Source: Gymnopilus junonius (Eukaryota > Basidiomycota > Agaricomycetes > Agaricales > Galerinaceae). Taken from it: a stretch of DNA of 64,000 nt. This document shows positions 35,321-45,281 of the stretch, in pieces (the stretch's first letter is position 1; every line of letters starts with the position of its first letter). The position numbers were made by a program, and so were the translations under genes. The notes under the pieces were generated by a model. It was not told where the DNA came from. It searched no databases and saw only the letters and a list, made by a program, of their open reading frames with translations. The stretch is taken from NCBI GenBank assembly GCA_015501075.1, contig JADNYJ010000182.1, forward strand, positions 1-64,000. Direction: 5' to 3'.

Positions 35321-36940
35321 CAGTGTCTCAAAAAACTGTCTGGATGTTTTGGCTATTCAACTTAATTTAGCTGTAACTTTATGTAATCTTGCTCAAATCA
35401 CATGATTCAACTTGTGTGTTGAAGGTCACATGTTATACTTTCAGATGACATATTGTTTGTCTTTGTTTGTTAACTTGTTGAAAAGTAATCAATTGGACAA
35501 TTACAGAGTTGCATCCAGACAGTTTTTTTGCAGTCATGTGAGATCAACAAAGTAAGGTTCTGTTTAATTACAAACATGAGTAAATATATCCAAACATATT
35601 CAAATATGTTCAGCATATATAATGAAGGCTACTCTAACTTATTTCCCCCACTATCCTCACATTACTCTCCCCTTTTTTTATCATGCATCCTCTTTCTTCT
35701 GAAAAGCGATCTGCTATCATTCACCATCTTCAAAATGGGGACTCAGTTTGCAAAATAGCCTCCAAACTTGGTGTGGGGAAGTCTACTGTTCAGGAAATAT
35801 GTGCAGAGATGTCTTCACCTCTGAAAGAAAACCTTGGAGGCTGTCCTTCTAAACTCACTCCTCAGGACTGCCGTCATATTGTTCAACTTGTTACCACTGG
35901 AAAGGCAGATACAGCCACCCAAGTGCACCACCACCTTTCCACCATCATCAATACCCCCCTCACTACCCAGACTGTTTGAAATGCCCTCAAGAAAGAAGTG
36001 TTGGTGGCTAGAGTAAAGGTCAAAAAGCCATTCCTCTCTAAACGGCATATAAAGGCTCGACTAGAATTTGCTCAGAAATATGAATCCTGGACAGAGGCAG
36101 ACTGGGCAAGGGTTATGTTTACAGATGAGACCAAGGTCAATCACATAGGGTCAGATGGAAGGCAGTGGGTGTGGAAAAAACAAGGAACTCCCCTTCAATC
36201 TCAACATGTACAGCAAACCATCAAATTTGGAGGAGGAAACATCATTGCTTGGGGCTGTATGACAATCCATGGTGTGGGATATATGTGCAGAATAGAGGGC
36301 AAGATGGATGGAGAACTCTATGTGGAAATTTTGGAAGACCATGTCTTTCAAACACTGGAGTATTATGACATGGATCCTAATGATTTTGTCTTTCAGCAGG
36401 ATAATGACCCCAAGCACACATCCAAAAAGGCCAAGAAGTGGTTTGAAGACCATGAAATTATAATGCTGGATTGGCCTGCACAATCACCAGACCTCAATCC
36501 AATTGAACACCTTTGGCAAATCCTCAAAATGAAACTTGCAGAATATGAAACTGCCCCAAAGAGTATTCAGGAATTGTGGAATAGAGTTCAGGAGAAATGG
36601 GAAAAGATTCCCAAGGAAGTGTGTGTGAATTTGATCAATAGCATGCCTAGAAGGATTCAGGCTGTATTAAAGGCCAAGGGAGGCTATACCAAGTACTAAA
36701 TTTGTAGATACCTATATATTGATACCCCTGCAAAAAAACTGTCTGGATGCAACTCTGTAATTGTTCAATTGATTACTTTTCAACAAGTTAACAAACAAAG
36801 ACAAACAATATGTCATCTGAAAGTATAACATGTGACCTTCAACACACAAGTTGAATCATGTGATTTGAGCAAGATTACATAAAGTTACAGCTAAATTAAG
36901 TTGAATAGCCAAAACATCTGGACAGTTTTTTGAAACACTG
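35321..36940 (+). mobile_element. Tc1/mariner-type transposon (1620 bp)
   Basis: It is flanked by TA duplications (35319-35320 and 36941-36942). The 213-bp terminal inverted repeats (35321-35533, 36728-36940) differ at about four positions. Each TIR contains an outer AAAAAACTGTCTGGATG and an inner inverted CATCCAGACAGTTTTTT, an IR/DR-like layout. The transposase is interrupted by a single stop. The element lies directly upstream of the E3 RT. Confidence 0.95.
35683..36699 (+). pseudogene. Tc1/mariner DD34E transposase with one internal stop
   Basis: Residues 1-98 contain helix-turn-helix motifs (AIIHHLQNGDSVCKIASKLG). TGA at 35977-35979 interrupts; the same frame continues to 36699. The DDE domain has Asp in VMFTDETKV, Asp in FQQDNDPKHTS and Glu in SPDLNPIEHLW, with 34 residues between the second and third, so DD34E. 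All three catalytic residues are kept. The stop is followed by NALKKE and occupies a position compatible with CGA. Including the stop the reading frame is 339 codons, about normal for the family. Confidence 0.92.
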
Positions 36941-36942
36941 TA

Positions 36943-39860
36943 TTTTGAGCCAGTGGTCATCCCCACAGTTGAGCATGTACCTTGGGTCTTATGGAACATT
37001 CTGATCCCACAGGGGATCTATGATCAAGTCATTGATGTCATTAAGGCAAAAATAGCCTCTAGCATCTATGAACCTTCCAACTCCTCCTATTGGTCACATT
37101 GGTTCATAGTCATGAAGAAGGATGGAAAATCCCTCTGCCTTGTCCATGATCTGCAACCTCTCAACCAAGTTGCTATCAAGGATTCAGCCCTACCTCCCCA
37201 TGTCAAGACCTATGTGGAGTCTTTTGGCAGATGAGGTTGTTATAGAATGTTCAACCTCTTCATCAGATTTGATCAGTGTGAGCTTGCTGTAAAATCATGG
37301 GATCTCACCACCTTTCAAACTCCCCTTGGAACTTTTTGTCTGATATCCATTCCTATGGGGTATACAAATTCTATGCAAATCCAACATGGTGATATGACCT
37401 TCCTGCTTCAAGATGAAATCCCACATATTACTATTCCATTTGTTGATGACATACCAGTCAAGGGGCCGGCCACTCATTATGAACTCCCTGGAGGAGGTTA
37501 TGAAACTATTCTGGATAATCCAGGAATACGTCGATTTGTTTGGGAGCACCTGAACAACATCAATCATATTATTCAATGGATTAGGCATGCTGGAGGTACC
37601 TTTTCAGGTCCAAAGTCAAACCTATGCTTGGAAACTGCTGTGATCATTGGACACCATTGTACCTATGATGGCCAGGTCCCTTTGGAGTCTCAGGTCCAGA
37701 AAATTATTGATTGGCTGGTTTGTGAATCTCTGACTGATGTCAGGGGCTTCCTTGGCACATTGGGCACCATTCATATCTTCATCAAGGACTACGCTCAGCA
37801 CGCTAGGCCTCTCATTGATTTAACTTGAAAGAACATACCTTTTGAATTTGGGGACAAGCAGCTTTTGGCTATGGAGAAGCTGAAAATGTTTGCCCAGACT
37901 TGTCCAGCTATTCATGCTATTGACTATGACTCAGATAACAAAGTTACTCTTGCTGTTGACTCATCCTGGATGGCAGTCAGCTATGTTCTCTCTCAGCAGG
38001 ATGATGACAGGAGGCAGTATCCCTTTCATTTTGGTTCAATTACATGGAATGAGCAAGAGCAATGTTACTCACAAGCGAAGGTCAAACTTTATGGCCTTTT
38101 TCATGCACTTAAGGATATGCAAATCTATATCATTGGAGTGAAAAACCTCATGGTCAAGGTCAATGCAAAATACATCAAAGGGATGATTAACAATCCCAAC
38201 ATTGTTCCTAGTGCAGCTGCCAACCAATGGTTAGCTGGAATTCTTCTGTTCAACTTCAAACTTTGCCACATACCTGGTAAAGACCACACCACTGCTGACA
38301 GTTTGTCCAGGTGCCACCAATCTGAAAATGACCTCATGGACAGTGAAATATGATCAGTGGATCAATGAGGTGAATTGTTTTGCTGTGAGATGCCTGAACT
38401 CTCAGTAATGTGTTCAGGTCCCCCAGCTGTGCTCACCTTGTTGAATCTGGTTTCCCAGTGATGCTCCTTACTATGACCAAAATGTGATAACCTTGCCTCT
38501 GAGTGACAAAGCAGAGAGGCAGGACTTACTTATCAATGTATCGAGGTATTCTTGGGTCCAGTCAGGCCCGATAATGTTATGGACTTGGAATTCTCCCGAT
38601 TTATTCATCAGGCCTCCGATTTCTTTATTCAAGGGGGTCAGCTTTGGCAGAAGGATCGTTCTGGATGGCACAAGCTATACGTACCTCGCGAAAAATGCTT
38701 GATCCTAATAACTCAGGCCCATGATGACCTTGGACATAAAGGTGTCTTCTCAGTCCATCTTCACCTCCTCGAACGATTCTGGTGGCCATTCTCAAAAACG
38801 ATGTCAAGTGGTATATTCGTACCTGTCATGAATGTCAGCTTCATCAAGTCAAGAAGCTTCATATTCTGCCTACCATACCCACTCCTCATGGATTATTTCG
38901 CAAAGCATATATCGATACTATGCTCATGCCCAAGGCGCGGGATACGATATATTGTACATGCCCACTGTTCACTTACTGCATGGCCTGAATGGGCTATGCT
39001 TCGCAAAGAAAACCCCTGGCAATTTCAAAGTTTATTTTTAATGACATTCTTTGCTGATGGGGAGCAGTAGAAGAGATTGTTACAGATAACGCACCTCAGT
39101 ATATTCAGGCTGTCGAGCTTCTTCAATGAAGTACCACATCCATTATATTAGGATCTCACCTTACAACTCAAAAGCTCAAGGTCCCATTGAGTGATGCCAC
39201 TTCAACATTCGAGAGGCAGTGGTCAAGGCGGTGGAGAGTGATGAGTCTCACTGGCCAAATGTTGCACCTTTGATCTTCTGGGCAGAGCAAGTTACTATTA
39301 TGAAATCAATGGGGCACTCACCATTTTACCTCACCCACAGCATCAAGCCTTTGCTTTCTTTCGATCTCGCCGAAGCTACCTACCTGGTACCACAGCCTGA
39401 TAACAAACTCGCCACAGAGGACCTAATTGTAGAACGAGTGAGAATGCTCCAGAAATGACCTGAGCAGCTCACCATTGTAAAAGAATGAATATTGACAGCT
39501 CGCTGGGCAGCAATAGCAGCAAGGGAGAAGGACCACCTTGCAAGCAAGGTGGTGTTTTTGTTTAAACCCAGTTCCCTTGTGCTGGTTTATAATTCCATGG
39601 TCGACAAGGACCTGGGAAGCAAGACTAAGCCCAGGTACTTTGGTCCCATGCTTGTCATATGCCAAACCCAAGGTGGTTCCTACCTTCTCGCCAAGCTTGA
39701 TGGCTCACTGTCAAAACTTCATTATGCCACATTCTGCCTCTTCCCATATTACCCACATAGTATGCATGCCATACCAGTTACTCGCATTCTTGATATTGCT
39801 GATTCTGACCTGAATGCATTGGCAGAAGAAGTGGAGGACAATGAAGAATAGAATTCAAGA
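36943..39860 (+). pseudogene. E3: gypsy pol (RT, RNase H, integrase), 5' part missing
   Basis: RT: VIPTVEHVPWVL, YEPSNSSYWSHWF, LTTFQTPLGTF, PMGYTNSMQ and the catalytic box FVDDIPVKGP (about 37440). RNase H at 37865-38340 ends HIPGKDHTTADSLSRC. The integrase zinc finger H-X3-H...C-X2-C is split by a frameshift near 38800 (HDDLGHKG, then RTCHECQ). The core has YIDTM and VTDNAP. The C-terminal part YLLAKLDGSL...LFPYYPHSM ends at 39851. Many TGA codons and several frameshifts occur. Gag and protease were not found; the mariner element abuts the RT. LTRs were not identified. Confidence 0.85.
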
Positions 39861-40141
39861 AATTCAAGTACAAAAGGGATGTATAGTCCCATGTCATGGC
39901 CTAAAAATACATTGGAACCCATAACAAAAATAGACTTGTTGAGAGTCACCATTGACTCAAGTATAGGTTTCGTCCTCACCCTGCTCAGTTATATTTTCTC
40001 ACCTTCTCTTTTTTGATCAGTTTAATTCAAGATATTTCATTTCGCTTCTCATTCCCATGCCAGGCTTTACTCCTGCTCTGTTGGAGGATGCCACATTTGG
40101 TGAAGGTCCAGAGTGGATGCAGTGGGATGGTGCCCCACAAC
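39861..40141. other. Unassigned sequence downstream of E3 pol
   Basis: No gene recognised. It follows the E3 pol stop and should hold the polypurine tract and 3' LTR if E3 were complete, but no repeat partner was found in the window. Confidence 0.3.
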
Positions 40142-40879
40142 TCACAACTCTCCTCGCAAGTGCCTCATCCATTCCTCCAACCATTCCACCAATGTCTGTA
40201 TTGCCCTGGATTCATCGCCAATTCTGAGTTGATCTGTGTTCATGGCAATTTCACCAGTGCACATAAGCATAGCATTCGCTTCAACAAGACGGTTGGAAAT
40301 TGATAAGCACCAGCATGCTGCTTCCACTTGGAGAATTTGGGTGGCGGCCTCACATGTTAGCCTCTGCATGGCCTCGCTATTTTCCCTGTCAACTGCCAGC
40401 TCAAGGAAAGCTTCAAAGCAGGTATCATTCACCACTAATGCTTCTGGATTGGCTCCATTTCTCTTCACAACCAAGGCTGCATGAGCCGTTTCAAAGAATG
40501 ATGTCAGAATTTTGGTCTCACTGCCTGCGTCTTCAGCTCCCTGCTGGAGAGCTATGGCAGCACATAGCTGACTGAGCAGATGCTCAAGTATCACACTGTT
40601 GCAGCTACAGAACACCAGGTAGATCAATAGTTGATTGATGGTGGCTTCGATGGCAGCTAGTTCAGCACGATAGTACCTGGCAATGCTTCCAAGTATCACA
40701 TTGTACAACTCAGCATTGTGTGGATATATGTCCCAGATAGTTGGGAGCTGCTCCTGGTTCTCTTGCGGTAGAGAGTCTTCTTCATTTTTGGACATTGACA
40801 TATCACTCAAAGTTTCATCAATGGCAGCTGTCATGGGTGTTTTATTCTGACACGAGCTGACAGGGACGTCAGCATTCAA
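40142..40879 (-). CDS. Unknown helical protein ORF (245 aa)
   Basis: Open for 245 codons, unusually long for this decayed block. The sequence is Ala/Glu/Leu-rich and looks all-helical (LEHLLSQLCAAIALQQGAED, AMQRLTCEAATQILQVEAAC, IQTLVEWLEEWMRHL). No domain was recognised. On the minus strand an upstream segment (41045 to 40956) reads TETKSFNS...VAADSLKDQ and ends at a GTGAG donor. A 43-nt intron-like stretch (40913-40955) precedes the ORF region, but an in-frame TGA lies between, so the joint is unclear. The first exon is duplicated at 11065-11216. Confidence 0.4.
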   Translation of the reverse strand: MNADVPVSSCQNKTPMTAAIDETLSDMSMSKNEEDSLPQENQEQLPTIWDIYPHNAELYNVILGSIARYYRAELAAIEATINQLLIYLVFCSCNSVILEHLLSQLCAAIALQQGAEDAGSETKILTSFFETAHAALVVKRNGANPEALVVNDTCFEAFLELAVDRENSEAMQRLTCEAATQILQVEAACWCLSISNRLVEANAMLMCTGEIAMNTDQLRIGDESRAIQTLVEWLEEWMRHLRGEL

Positions 40880-40893
40880 AACTTCCTGGGAGG

Positions 40894-41045
40894 TGTGGAG
40901 TCAGTACTCCATCTGAGTGCAGAATTATGCAAAATCATTATGGTGGCAGACTCACCTTGATCTTTTAGTGAGTCAGCTGCAACACTGCCAATGGCCCAGC
41001 TCGAAGCCACTGAATTGAAAGATTTTGTTTCTGTCCACCTGCTCA
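40894..41045. repeat. 152-bp TG...CA repeat, copy 2
   Basis: The partner of 11065-11216 in the same orientation. Together the two copies bracket the roughly 30-kb foreign block inside E1. This copy keeps slightly more CG sites (for example AGCTCGAAGCC). Confidence 0.6.
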
Positions 41046-41561
41046 ACTTGCACTGGCAATGTGATTACAGAAATTTACCATATATGTATATTTTCCTTTT
41101 ACTTTATTCCTTGTCAGGGCAACCACCTCACTAATTTCTTATTCCTTCATTCATCTTTTTGGTGCCCTGACTTGTCCCCATTCAATTTTTAGCCTTAGAT
41201 TTATTCCTATAAAAATTTCAAGGAAATTTTCATAGCTAAAGAGGTATAAAAACCATGTAGTAGCTACATATTTTCCTTGGTTAATTTCAGTGAATTTTTC
41301 CCCACTCAAAATGAGAGCTACAAGAGCTCTATCTGACTTGCAAAGAAGTCAAAGTCTCCAAACTTACTCACTTTCTCATGGGTACAGGCAACTTTGGGAT
41401 CTACTCAAAGTTCCTTATCCACTTGTATTCTCTCATTTGAGCTCACTAAGGACACTCGAGGTGATCCTTAGGCTCTCTTATTCCACCAAACACCCTCAAA
41501 ACATCAAGACTTATTTTTCTTTTCACCACTATCTACTTGGGCATAGTACCCTAGTATTTGA
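41046..41561. other. Unassigned segment before E1 integrase, with promoter-like box
   Basis: Contains GAGGTATAAAAACCATG (about 41240), a good TATA element, followed by a short ORF (41290-41826). That ORF is partly in a different frame from the integrase. It could be part of an LTR of an unresolved element or of the E1 linker. No repeat partner was found. Confidence 0.3.
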
Positions 41562-42890
41562 TTGTTCCATCAATCATCTTACTCAGTTCCTTTGGATTTC
41601 CCCTCATCTTATACCATTCCCACACAGAACGGGTTATTTACAGCACTGGTCCGAGAACATAATGTTCTATTTTCGGACACATTGCCTAATACATCTATTC
41701 CAGATGTGGATGGCAACTCCGAGCCTCCATCACTGGTTGAGTTTGTGTCATCCAGTGTGGATGGCATTGATCTGCTTCGAGAACTCAAAGGAAAATATTC
41801 TGAGGACTCATTCTTTAAGCAAATAATCAATAAACTGTCTGATTTTCGCAAGTTTACCATGGAAAATGGACTTGTTTACATCAAAGAACACGATTTGAAG
41901 CTTCTATGCATGCCAAAAATACTAATAAAAGGTCAAAGTGCTCAGGAAATTGTCATCTCCGAGGCACATTCACTGCTGGCTCATCTGGGACCAAATAAAA
42001 CTCTTGATTATCTTCATGATCAAGTGTGGTGGAAAGATATTGTCTCAGATACAAAGGCTTTTTGTGAAACTTGCATGACTTGCAAGAGGAGTAAGCCCAG
42101 TAATCAAAAGCCTTATGGCCTTTTGAACCCTCTGCCTGTTCCCTCACACCCTTGGGAATTGATTGGCATCAATTTTGTTGGTCCCTTACCAGAATCCAAC
42201 AATTGCAATGGAGTTTTTGACTTGATCACTGTGGTTATTTGCCTATTAACAGCAATGGTTCACTTAATTCCCAGCCGAACCACTTATAATGCATGTCAAA
42301 TTGCTGAGCTTCTATTTGAGCATGTGTACAAACTCCATGGACTTCCTTGCAATATTATTAGCAACCATGATGTACTGTTCACAAGTGTGTTCTGGAAGCA
42401 TTTGCACAATCTGTTGGGTACTTGACTTCGCATGTCAAGTGCCTATCACCCTGAAATGGATGGATCAACTGAACATGCTAATTGCACAATCAATCAAATG
42501 CTCAGACAGTGCGTGAATGCAATTCAAACAGATTGGGTCAGTAAATTACCCACAATTGAGTTTGCAATTAATTCTGCATGGTCAGAAAGCACTGGCTATG
42601 CCCCTTTCTTTTCAAATTCAGGATGCATGCCTTGGTCTATGATCTGGAATTCTGCAGATAAATCAGAATTTCTGGCTATCTGGAACTTTGCTTTGCAAAA
42701 GAAGCTTGCACTTATGGCTATGCATGACAGCATTCTCGCAGCACGAGTCAAGCAAACTCATGATGCTAACTGCAAGTGCCAACCAGCTCCATTCAAAAAG
42801 GGAGACCTTGTGTATTTGTCTACCAAGAATATCTCATTCCCTAAAGGACTGGCTCATAAATTAATTCCCAAGTACATTGGTCCTTATAAC
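41562..42890 (+). pseudogene. E1 integrase: zinc finger and core, catalytic Asp residues lost
   Basis: Reads NGLFTALVREHNVLFSD, then LLRELKGKY. The HHCC finger is AHSLLAHLG...CETCMTC; the core starts WELIGINFVGPLPES. The first catalytic Asp is Asn here (codon 42171-42173). The second (IISNHDVLFTS) is also Asn (42363-42365). The Glu in GSTEHAN (42471-42473) remains. TGA at 42423-42425 interrupts the core. The changes are explained by CG to CA in GAC/GAT preceded by C. The frame runs on to YIGPYN, where the hAT-like element interrupts it. Confidence 0.88.
42883..42890. other. 8-bp target duplication CTTATAAC, left copy
   Basis: CTTATAAC at 42883-42890 recurs at 43518-43525, directly after the element. 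The integrase coding sequence continues across it. Confidence 0.9.
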
Positions 42891-43517
42891 TAGTGATGTG
42901 CTGGCTCTGGCCTGAAGCCAGAAGCCGGGCCAAGCCAAGCCAAAATAGGCCGGGCCAAGCCGGGCCCTGATGGTTGGCCTGGGAGGGCTTTTGGCCCAGC
43001 TCAGCATTTCCCAAAGCCAAAGCCAAGGGCCTGAGCCCCGGCTTTTGGGTGGTGCATGAGCCAAAAAAAATCTGCTGCAAATGGTCAAATTTCGAACATT
43101 TCAATGAAAGTTCAGCAAATATTTATTTTAAAGCTCAGTTTGAAATCTGTGATGGCTTGCCGGATGTGGTGCAACCTGTTTGGTGAGCATCGGAAACATC
43201 CAGCTGAGTTCCAATTTTGATCAAAACCTTCGTCACTTTGCATCTCGAGCACATTTCAAGCCGTGGAAGGTTTAATATCATTCATTACTTTGTATATACA
43301 GTGCAGTGAGAGTTTTAATTCTTTAATATAGTATATCAAATTACTTTAACACAATATTTCTTTGTATATGGTAAAAGCCCTGGCTTGGGCCAAAGCCGGG
43401 CCAAGCCAAGCCTGATTTTTGGCTTTTGGCCTGGCTCAAGGTTTGGGAAAGCCAAAGCCAGGTCAAGCCGAGCCAAAGCCAGGGCTTTCAGGCCAAGCCG
43501 GAGCTGGCACATCACTA
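42891..43517. mobile_element. Non-autonomous hAT-like element (627 bp) with GGCCAAGCC repeats
   Basis: The termini TAGTGATGTGC are perfect inverted repeats, continuing imperfectly for about 30 bp, and are flanked by 8-bp CTTATAAC duplications. Both subterminal regions (42905-43055 and 43385-43500) are packed with GGCCAAGCC / GGCTTTGGC-type words in many copies, likely transposase-binding clusters. The centre is AT-rich, without coding sequence. Confidence 0.9.
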
Positions 43518-43525
43518 CTTATAAC

Positions 43526-45064
43526 ATTATTAAGGACTTTGGGAATTTCTCCTATCAACTTAATCTACCTGATAAGTTGAAACAATGAGGAGTTCATTAT
43601 GTTTTTCATGCCTCTCTCCTTCGGATCCATATCCCAAATGATGACAGATTGTTTCCAGGGTAGTTGGATAATCAATTAGGAATTGGTGAAGTATTTGAAG
43701 GTGAGTGGGCTGTGGATAGAATTTTATCGCATGCCGGCACCAAGGAACAATCCTTATTTCAAATTAAATGGAAAGTGGGTGATGTTACTTGGCTGCCATA
43801 TAATCAAATTTTGGATTTACAGGCTTTAAACACTTATTTTGATTTGCTAGGCATCGACAAGATCTCTGATTTGCCTAAGGGACATGGCAACCCACTGTTG
43901 GATGATCCTCAAATTCACTTAGGAGCTATGCACCTCCATTCTTCTCTGGGACAATCTTTTCTAGATAAGGCTGCCTTCAAATTGCAGTTGGTTTCCTCCT
44001 TTTTCCTATCCAAGTTGCACTCCATCCCTCTTTGTTTGCATTCTCCTGCATCTCCCATTATCCTTGATCACATTCTACCCTGCGACATTGTCATGCCCAA
44101 AGCACCCGGGTCCATCATGCTTCCTCAACCGGATCACCCTTTAATTACCCATCATTCCGAGACCAAGTTCTTTATGAAGGATCCCACCAATACCTCTCCT
44201 AATCCTCATGGTGAAATCATCCCCCTTGAAACCATCATCAAATATATTTGTCACCACCAGAACATCTGCAAGTATAATCCTACCACTCATTACCTCTGTG
44301 AACCACATGGTTATCTCAATTTCACCCTGATGTGGAACTGTTCCACAGTCAATGAGCACATTTTTGCTACCTGGAATGACTCTGATCAGAAATACCTAGT
44401 ACCCCCTACCACCAATGGTGTTACTGCTGCTGATTTTAATCTCACATCCCTCAAATTATCGGCTAAGCCCAAGCCCACTGCACCTACCCCCACTGGTCCA
44501 TCCTTGGCTCCTGGTTCCTTCAACCTTCCCCCTTTCCAGAATGGCTCCCTCATTTCAGACCTATCTGCAGTTGCCATGGCCGGTTATACTCAACAGCAGA
44601 TGATGAAGTCCAAGTACTTCAAGGGCTGCCAATCAAGACATTCCAAGAAGTCCAAGTCCATTTTGTCCACCATGTCCTCTTCCTCTGCCTCGGCACCTTC
44701 TACTTCCAAGGCTGCATCCATCACCAAGTCAACTCCCACTATCACCATTTCCCCTGGCGACTCCTCTTCCAAGACAGCTGATGCAGTTGACCCTATTAAC
44801 AAACCTGGAAATGTCAAATCCAAATCTGTCAAGGCCTCAAAGGACAAAGACGTCGAAATGGAGACTGATGATGATGCTCCCATTGCTACCTCTACTCATC
44901 AGAAGAACTCGCTCTCGCAAATAGTCATTCAAGACATTACTCACATTCTTCGCAAAGTCTGGAGGGCGTATGTGGCAGATTCATTATTTCTCGCCTTTCC
45001 CATCAATTCTGAACTTCAAATATTCGTACGGCACCACGCACCGACTATCATTCCTTTTCTCTGA
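43526..45064 (+). pseudogene. E1 integrase C-terminus, chromodomain and Ser/Thr/Lys-rich tail
   Basis: Resumes the integrase (IIKDFGNFSYQLNLPDKL, stop, GVHYVFHASLLRIH, stop) and then is open from 43664. Chromodomain: EWAVDRILSHAG...FQIKWKVGDVTWLPYNQI, which in chromoviruses directs integration to modified chromatin. It is followed by about 330 residues of unknown fold (YICHHQNICKY, YLNFTLMWN) and a low-complexity Ser/Thr/Lys tail with METDDD. The last 31 codons lie inside the 3' LTR; the stop is at 45062-45064. Confidence 0.85.
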
Positions 45065-45276
45065 TACTTGTACCTTATCACGCTCGTCCTTCCATATTCT
45101 TGTACCTTAAAAATACTAGATTACTAAGCTATCTATGTAGGTATAAAAGCGCGCCCATCATATGTAGTTTCTTTGGTGAATTCATACTCGTTAAAACCAT
45201 CTATTTGAGTTCATCTCTTGTGCCGACTCAACCCTTTCCGATGCTCTCACGGCCACGGAAAGTCCGATTCATCACA
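44971..45276 (+). repeat. 3' LTR of E1 (306 bp)
   Basis: TGTGGCAG...CATCACA. It retains more CG sites than the 5' copy (for example AAGCGCGCCC where the 5' copy has AAGCATGCCC). Confidence 0.92.
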
Positions 45277-45281
45277 AATTG
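45277..45281. other. Target-site duplication of E1, right copy (AATTG)
   Basis: Directly follows the 3' LTR and matches 37-41. From the next base on, the sequence is inverted-repeat arm 1. Confidence 0.9.

Larger units (their letters stand above)
42..45276 (+). mobile_element. E1: Ty3/gypsy chromodomain-type LTR retrotransposon, split by nested insertions
   Basis: The element is bounded by 306-bp LTRs (TG...CA) and AATTG duplications. Coding order is gag with a CCHC knuckle, aspartic protease, RT, RNase H, integrase, chromodomain and a Ser/Thr/Lys-rich tail. This is the order of agaric chromoviruses. The internal region is broken by an insertion in gag (about 1090-3390), the E2 remnant (about 9331-10770), a block of about 30 kb (about 11065-41560) and an hAT-like element (42891-43517). 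Coding parts carry many TGA codons and a few frameshifts, so the copy is dead. An intact relative would be only a few kilobases long; most of the 45 kb is cargo. Confidence 0.9.

Noticed and set aside
35683..36699. Stop in the mariner transposase as an intron
   Set aside because: Frame is continuous on both sides and no suitable GT-AG pair surrounds the TGA; a nonsense change is simpler.
11065..41045. Starship-like or Helitron giant element
   Set aside because: No tyrosine recombinase captain, no RepHel protein and no Helitron termini were seen; the helicase fragment is SNF2-like, not Pif1-like.
11065..41045. A single LTR retrotransposon with 152-bp LTRs spanning the block
   Set aside because: The 5-mers flanking the copies (GGCAC and ACTTG) do not match, and no polypurine tract or primer site fits. 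Kept only as an open finding.
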